A stretch of 6,894 nt of DNA, from positions 1 to 6,894 of the forward strand of contig JAEYNO010000204.1 of the NCBI GenBank assembly GCA_023412515.1. The letters run 5' to 3'. The DNA is from Actinomycetes bacterium. Lineage in GTDB: Bacteria > Actinomycetota > Actinomycetes > Actinomycetales > Cellulomonadaceae. Below the pieces are notes generated by a model, which made no database searches, was not told the origin of the DNA, and was given only the letters and a program-made list of their open reading frames with translations. This document shows positions 4,601-6,894 of this stretch, one piece after another (position 1 is the first letter of the stretch; every line of letters begins with the position of its first letter). The translations under genes were made by a program, and so were the position numbers.

Positions 4601-6838
4601 TCAGGCGTCGGCGGTGGCGGACGCGTCCGCTGCCTCGCCCTGGGCGCCGGCCTCGGCCTCGTCGAGCACCGCGTGCAGCGACAGCTTGCCGCGCGGGTCG
4701 ATCTCGCCGATCTCGACCTGGACCTTCTGGCCGACCGCGAGCACGTCCTCGACGTTCTCGACGCGCTTGCCGCCGACGAGCTTGCGGATCTGGCTGATGT
4801 GCAGCAGACCGTCCTTGCCCGGCGACAGCGAGATGAACGCGCCGAACGTCGTCGTCTTGACGACGGTGCCGACGAAGCGCTCGCCGATCTCCGGCATGTG
4901 CGGGTTCGCGATCGCGTTGATCGCGGCCCGCGCGGCCTCGGCCGACGGACCGTCGGTCGCGCCGATGTAGACCGTGCCGTCGTCCTCGATCGAGATGTCG
5001 GCGCCGGTCTCCTCCTGGATCTGGTTGATCATCTTGCCCTTCGGGCCGATGACCTCGCCGATCTTGTCGACCGGGACCTTCACCGTGATGACGCGCGGCG
5101 CGAACGGGCTCATCTCGTCGGGCGTGTCGATGGCCTCGGCGATGACGTCGAGGATCGCCAGACGCGCCTCCTTGGCCTGCGTCAGCGCGCCGGCCAGGAC
5201 CGAGGCGGGGATGCCGTCGAGCTTGGTGTCGAGCTGGATGGCCGTGACGAACTCGCGGGTACCGGCGACCTTGAAGTCCATGTCGCCGAACGCGTCCTCG
5301 GCGCCGAGGATGTCGGTGAGCGCCGCGTAGCGGGTCTCACCGTCCACCGTGTCGGACACGAGGCCCATCGCGATGCCCGCGACGGGCGCGCGCAGCGGCA
5401 CACCCGCGTTGAGCAGCGACAGGGTCGAGGCGCAGACCGAGCCCATCGACGTCGAGCCGTTCGAGCCCAGCGCCTCCGAGACCTGACGGATCGCGTAGGG
5501 GAACTCCTCGCGGCTCGGCAGGACCGGCATGAGCGCGCGCTCGGCGAGCGCTCCGTGGCCGATCTCGCGGCGCTTCGGCGAGCCCACGCGGCCCGTCTCG
5601 CCCGTCGAGTAGGGCGGGAAGTTGTAGTTGTGCATGTAGCGCTTGCGCGTCTCGGGCGACAGCGTGTCGAGCTGCTGCTCCATGCGGAGCATGTTCAGCG
5701 TCGTGACGCCCAGGATCTGGGTCTCGCCACGCTCGAACAGCGCCGAGCCGTGCACGCGCGGCAGGACCTCGACCTCGGCCGAGAGCGTGCGGATGTCGCG
5801 CAGGCCACGGCCGTCGATGCGGAAGCCGTCGGTGAGGATGCGCTGGCGGATGAGCTTCTTCTGCACCGAGCGGTACGCGGCGGAGATCTCCTTGTCGCGA
5901 CCCTCGAGCTGCGCGGCGAGCTCGGCCTGCACCTCGGCCTTGATCTCGTCGAGGCGACCCTCGCGGGTCTGCTTGTCGGCGATGCTCAGGGCCTCGCCCA
6001 GGCGCGCCGTCGCGGCGGCCTCGACCGCGGCGTAGACGTCGTCCTGGTAGTCCGGGAACGTCGGGAAGACCTGGGTCTCCTTGGCGGCCTTCGCGGCGAG
6101 CTCGGTCTGCGCCTCGACGAGGACGCGGATGAACGGCTTGGCGGCCTCGAGGCCCTGCGCGACGATCTCCTCGGTCGGCGCCTGGCCGCCCTCGTCCTTG
6201 ATGATGTTCCATGACTTCTCGGGCGCCTCGGCCTCGATCATCGCGATCGCGACGTCGTCGCCGACCACGCGGCCCGCGACGACCATGTCGAACGTCGCGC
6301 GCTCACGCTCGGAGTAGCGCGGGAACGCGACCCACTGGCCGTCGATGAGCGCGATGCGCACACCGCCGACAGGGCCGGAGAACGGCAGGCCCGACAGCTG
6401 CGTCGAGATCGACGCGGCGTTGATCGCGAGCACGTCGTACGCATCGTCCGGGTGGATCGCCAGGACGGTGATGACGACCTGGACCTCGTTGCGCAGGCCC
6501 TTGACGAACAGCGGGCGCAGCGGACGGTCGACGAGACGGCACGCGAGGATCGCCTCGGTCGACGGGCGGCCCTCACGGCGGAAGAACGAGCCGGGGATCT
6601 TGCCGGCGGCGTACTGCCGCTCCTCGACGTCGATCGTCAGCGGGAAGAAGTCGAACTGCTCCTTGGGGTGCTTGCCGGCCGTCGTGGCCGACAGGAGCAT
6701 CGTCTCGCCGTCGAGGTACGCGGCGGCGGAGCCGGCGGCCTGCTTGGCGAGGCGGCCGGTCTCGAAACGGACGGTGCGGGTGCCGAAGCGACCGTTGTCG
6801 ATCACGGCCTCGGCGAACTGGATCTCGGGACCCTCCAC
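4601..6838 (-). CDS. pnp: Polynucleotide phosphorylase / guanosine pentaphosphate synthetase I
   Basis: PNPase degrades RNA 3' to 5' by phosphorolysis and can add tails in reverse; actinobacterial members were also described as guanosine pentaphosphate synthetase. The 745 residues are complete. The first RNase PH-like domain has SFFRREGRPSTEAILACRL (84-102) followed by DRPLRPLF (104-111). A helical linker spans about 245-325. The catalytic second RNase PH domain has GSALFERGETQ (364-374), GSNGSTSMGSVCAS (458-471) and EDAFGDMDFKVAG (514-526), where D515, D521 and K523 match E. coli D486, D492 and K494. A KH domain follows with GxxG at IGPKGK (597-602), then an S1 domain (about 653-722) and a short Ala/Glu/Asp-rich tail. 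GTG at 6838 is fixed by a strong SD. The M16 peptidase gene follows after one base. rpsO normally precedes pnp and probably lies off the right edge. Confidence 0.98.
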   Translation of the reverse strand: MEGPEIQFAEAVIDNGRFGTRTVRFETGRLAKQAAGSAAAYLDGETMLLSATTAGKHPKEQFDFFPLTIDVEERQYAAGKIPGSFFRREGRPSTEAILACRLVDRPLRPLFVKGLRNEVQVVITVLAIHPDDAYDVLAINAASISTQLSGLPFSGPVGGVRIALIDGQWVAFPRYSERERATFDMVVAGRVVGDDVAIAMIEAEAPEKSWNIIKDEGGQAPTEEIVAQGLEAAKPFIRVLVEAQTELAAKAAKETQVFPTFPDYQDDVYAAVEAAATARLGEALSIADKQTREGRLDEIKAEVQAELAAQLEGRDKEISAAYRSVQKKLIRQRILTDGFRIDGRGLRDIRTLSAEVEVLPRVHGSALFERGETQILGVTTLNMLRMEQQLDTLSPETRKRYMHNYNFPPYSTGETGRVGSPKRREIGHGALAERALMPVLPSREEFPYAIRQVSEALGSNGSTSMGSVCASTLSLLNAGVPLRAPVAGIAMGLVSDTVDGETRYAALTDILGAEDAFGDMDFKVAGTREFVTAIQLDTKLDGIPASVLAGALTQAKEARLAILDVIAEAIDTPDEMSPFAPRVITVKVPVDKIGEVIGPKGKMINQIQEETGADISIEDDGTVYIGATDGPSAEAARAAINAIANPHMPEIGERFVGTVVKTTTFGAFISLSPGKDGLLHISQIRKLVGGKRVENVEDVLAVGQKVQVEIGEIDPRGKLSLHAVLDEAEAGAQGEAADASATADA

Positions 6839-6843
6839 GGGTG

Positions 6844-6851
6844 CCCTCCTT
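6844..6851 (-). promoter_or_regulatory. Strong Shine-Dalgarno sequence of pnp
   Basis: AAGGAGGG on the minus strand is a near-perfect anti-16S match ending 5 nt before the GTG at 6838. It decides the pnp start. It is the only strong SD in the window, in contrast to the other genes, which are coupled to an upstream gene or apparently leaderless. Confidence 0.85.
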
Positions 6852-6855
6852 GCTC

Positions 6856-6888
6856 TCGAAGGCGCCGGCCGGTCCCGGCGGTCTTCGA
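6856..6888 (-). promoter_or_regulatory. Stable hairpin in the pnp leader
   Basis: A two-part inverted repeat can fold in the RNA just upstream of pnp. The outer stem is TCGAAG/CTTCGA (6 bp) and the inner stem CGCCGG/CCGGCG (6 bp). They are separated by a small 2-by-1 internal loop and capped by a 6-nt loop. The base of the stem is 4 nt from the SD. No U-tract follows, so it is unlikely to be an intrinsic terminator of the preceding gene. In E. coli and Streptomyces a stem-loop in the rpsO-pnp region is cut by RNase III and mediates pnp control; a similar role here is inferred. Confidence 0.65.
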
Positions 6889-6894
6889 TCGAGG

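Noticed and set aside
4274..6214. Long plus-strand open frame (646 codons) antisense to the peptidase start and most of pnp
   Set aside because: Same antisense artefact. The protein is an Arg/Asp/Leu-rich mirror of pnp codons, with no start signal, and pnp itself is unmistakable.
6856..6888. Intrinsic terminator of the gene upstream of pnp
   Set aside because: The hairpin is stable, but it is followed by GAGCAAGGAGGG with no U-tract, and it sits directly against the pnp SD. A leader or processing hairpin is the better reading.
1..6894. A hidden defence, mobile or RNA-based system in the window
   Set aside because: I looked for tRNA-like folds, repeat arrays, IS ends, transposase or recombinase motifs and retron-like pairs on both strands and found none. 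Coding density is high and the genes are recognisable housekeeping or common accessory families.

Overview
The window is about 70-75% GC by eye. Its genes use mostly G- or C-ending codons and often start with GTG, and it carries the actinobacterial order pnp - M16 peptidase - dapB. This suggests a high-GC actinobacterium. A Cellulomonas-like member of the Micrococcales is my guess from the protein style, not something the sequence proves. No phage, IS, CRISPR or RNA gene is visible. Most of the content is ordinary chromosomal housekeeping, and I do not see an undescribed defence or mobile system.

Left block, plus strand (1-1069): the last 58 residues of an AzlC-type permease run into an overlapping AzlD-type small membrane subunit (GTGA overlap). 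Together these form a probable branched-chain amino acid exporter. A GNAT acetyltransferase follows, with what looks like its own leaderless promoter.

Right block, minus strand, read from right to left (6894-1086): pnp (polynucleotide phosphorylase/GPSI, complete, with a strong Shine-Dalgarno (SD) sequence and a stable leader hairpin) is followed after one base by an M16 zinc peptidase. Next comes an AraC-family regulator with its own promoter-like region and a 13-bp tandem repeat. dapB (lysine/diaminopimelate pathway) follows, again with its own apparent leaderless promoter, and overlaps by ATGA a small two-helix membrane protein with a TPR-like tail. The two blocks converge tail to tail with only 16 bp between stop codons (1070-1085).

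Functionally, pnp and the M16 peptidase probably form one translationally coupled unit downstream of rpsO, which would lie just beyond the right edge. dapB and the TPR protein form a second coupled pair. The AraC-like gene sits between them as an apparent single-gene insertion. The points most worth a second look are the regulatory ones: three genes whose start codons lie 6-7 nt after a -10-like hexamer, the pnp leader hairpin, and the tandem repeat upstream of the AraC-like gene. No gene-free stretch longer than 300 bases exists; the largest gap is 65 bp.
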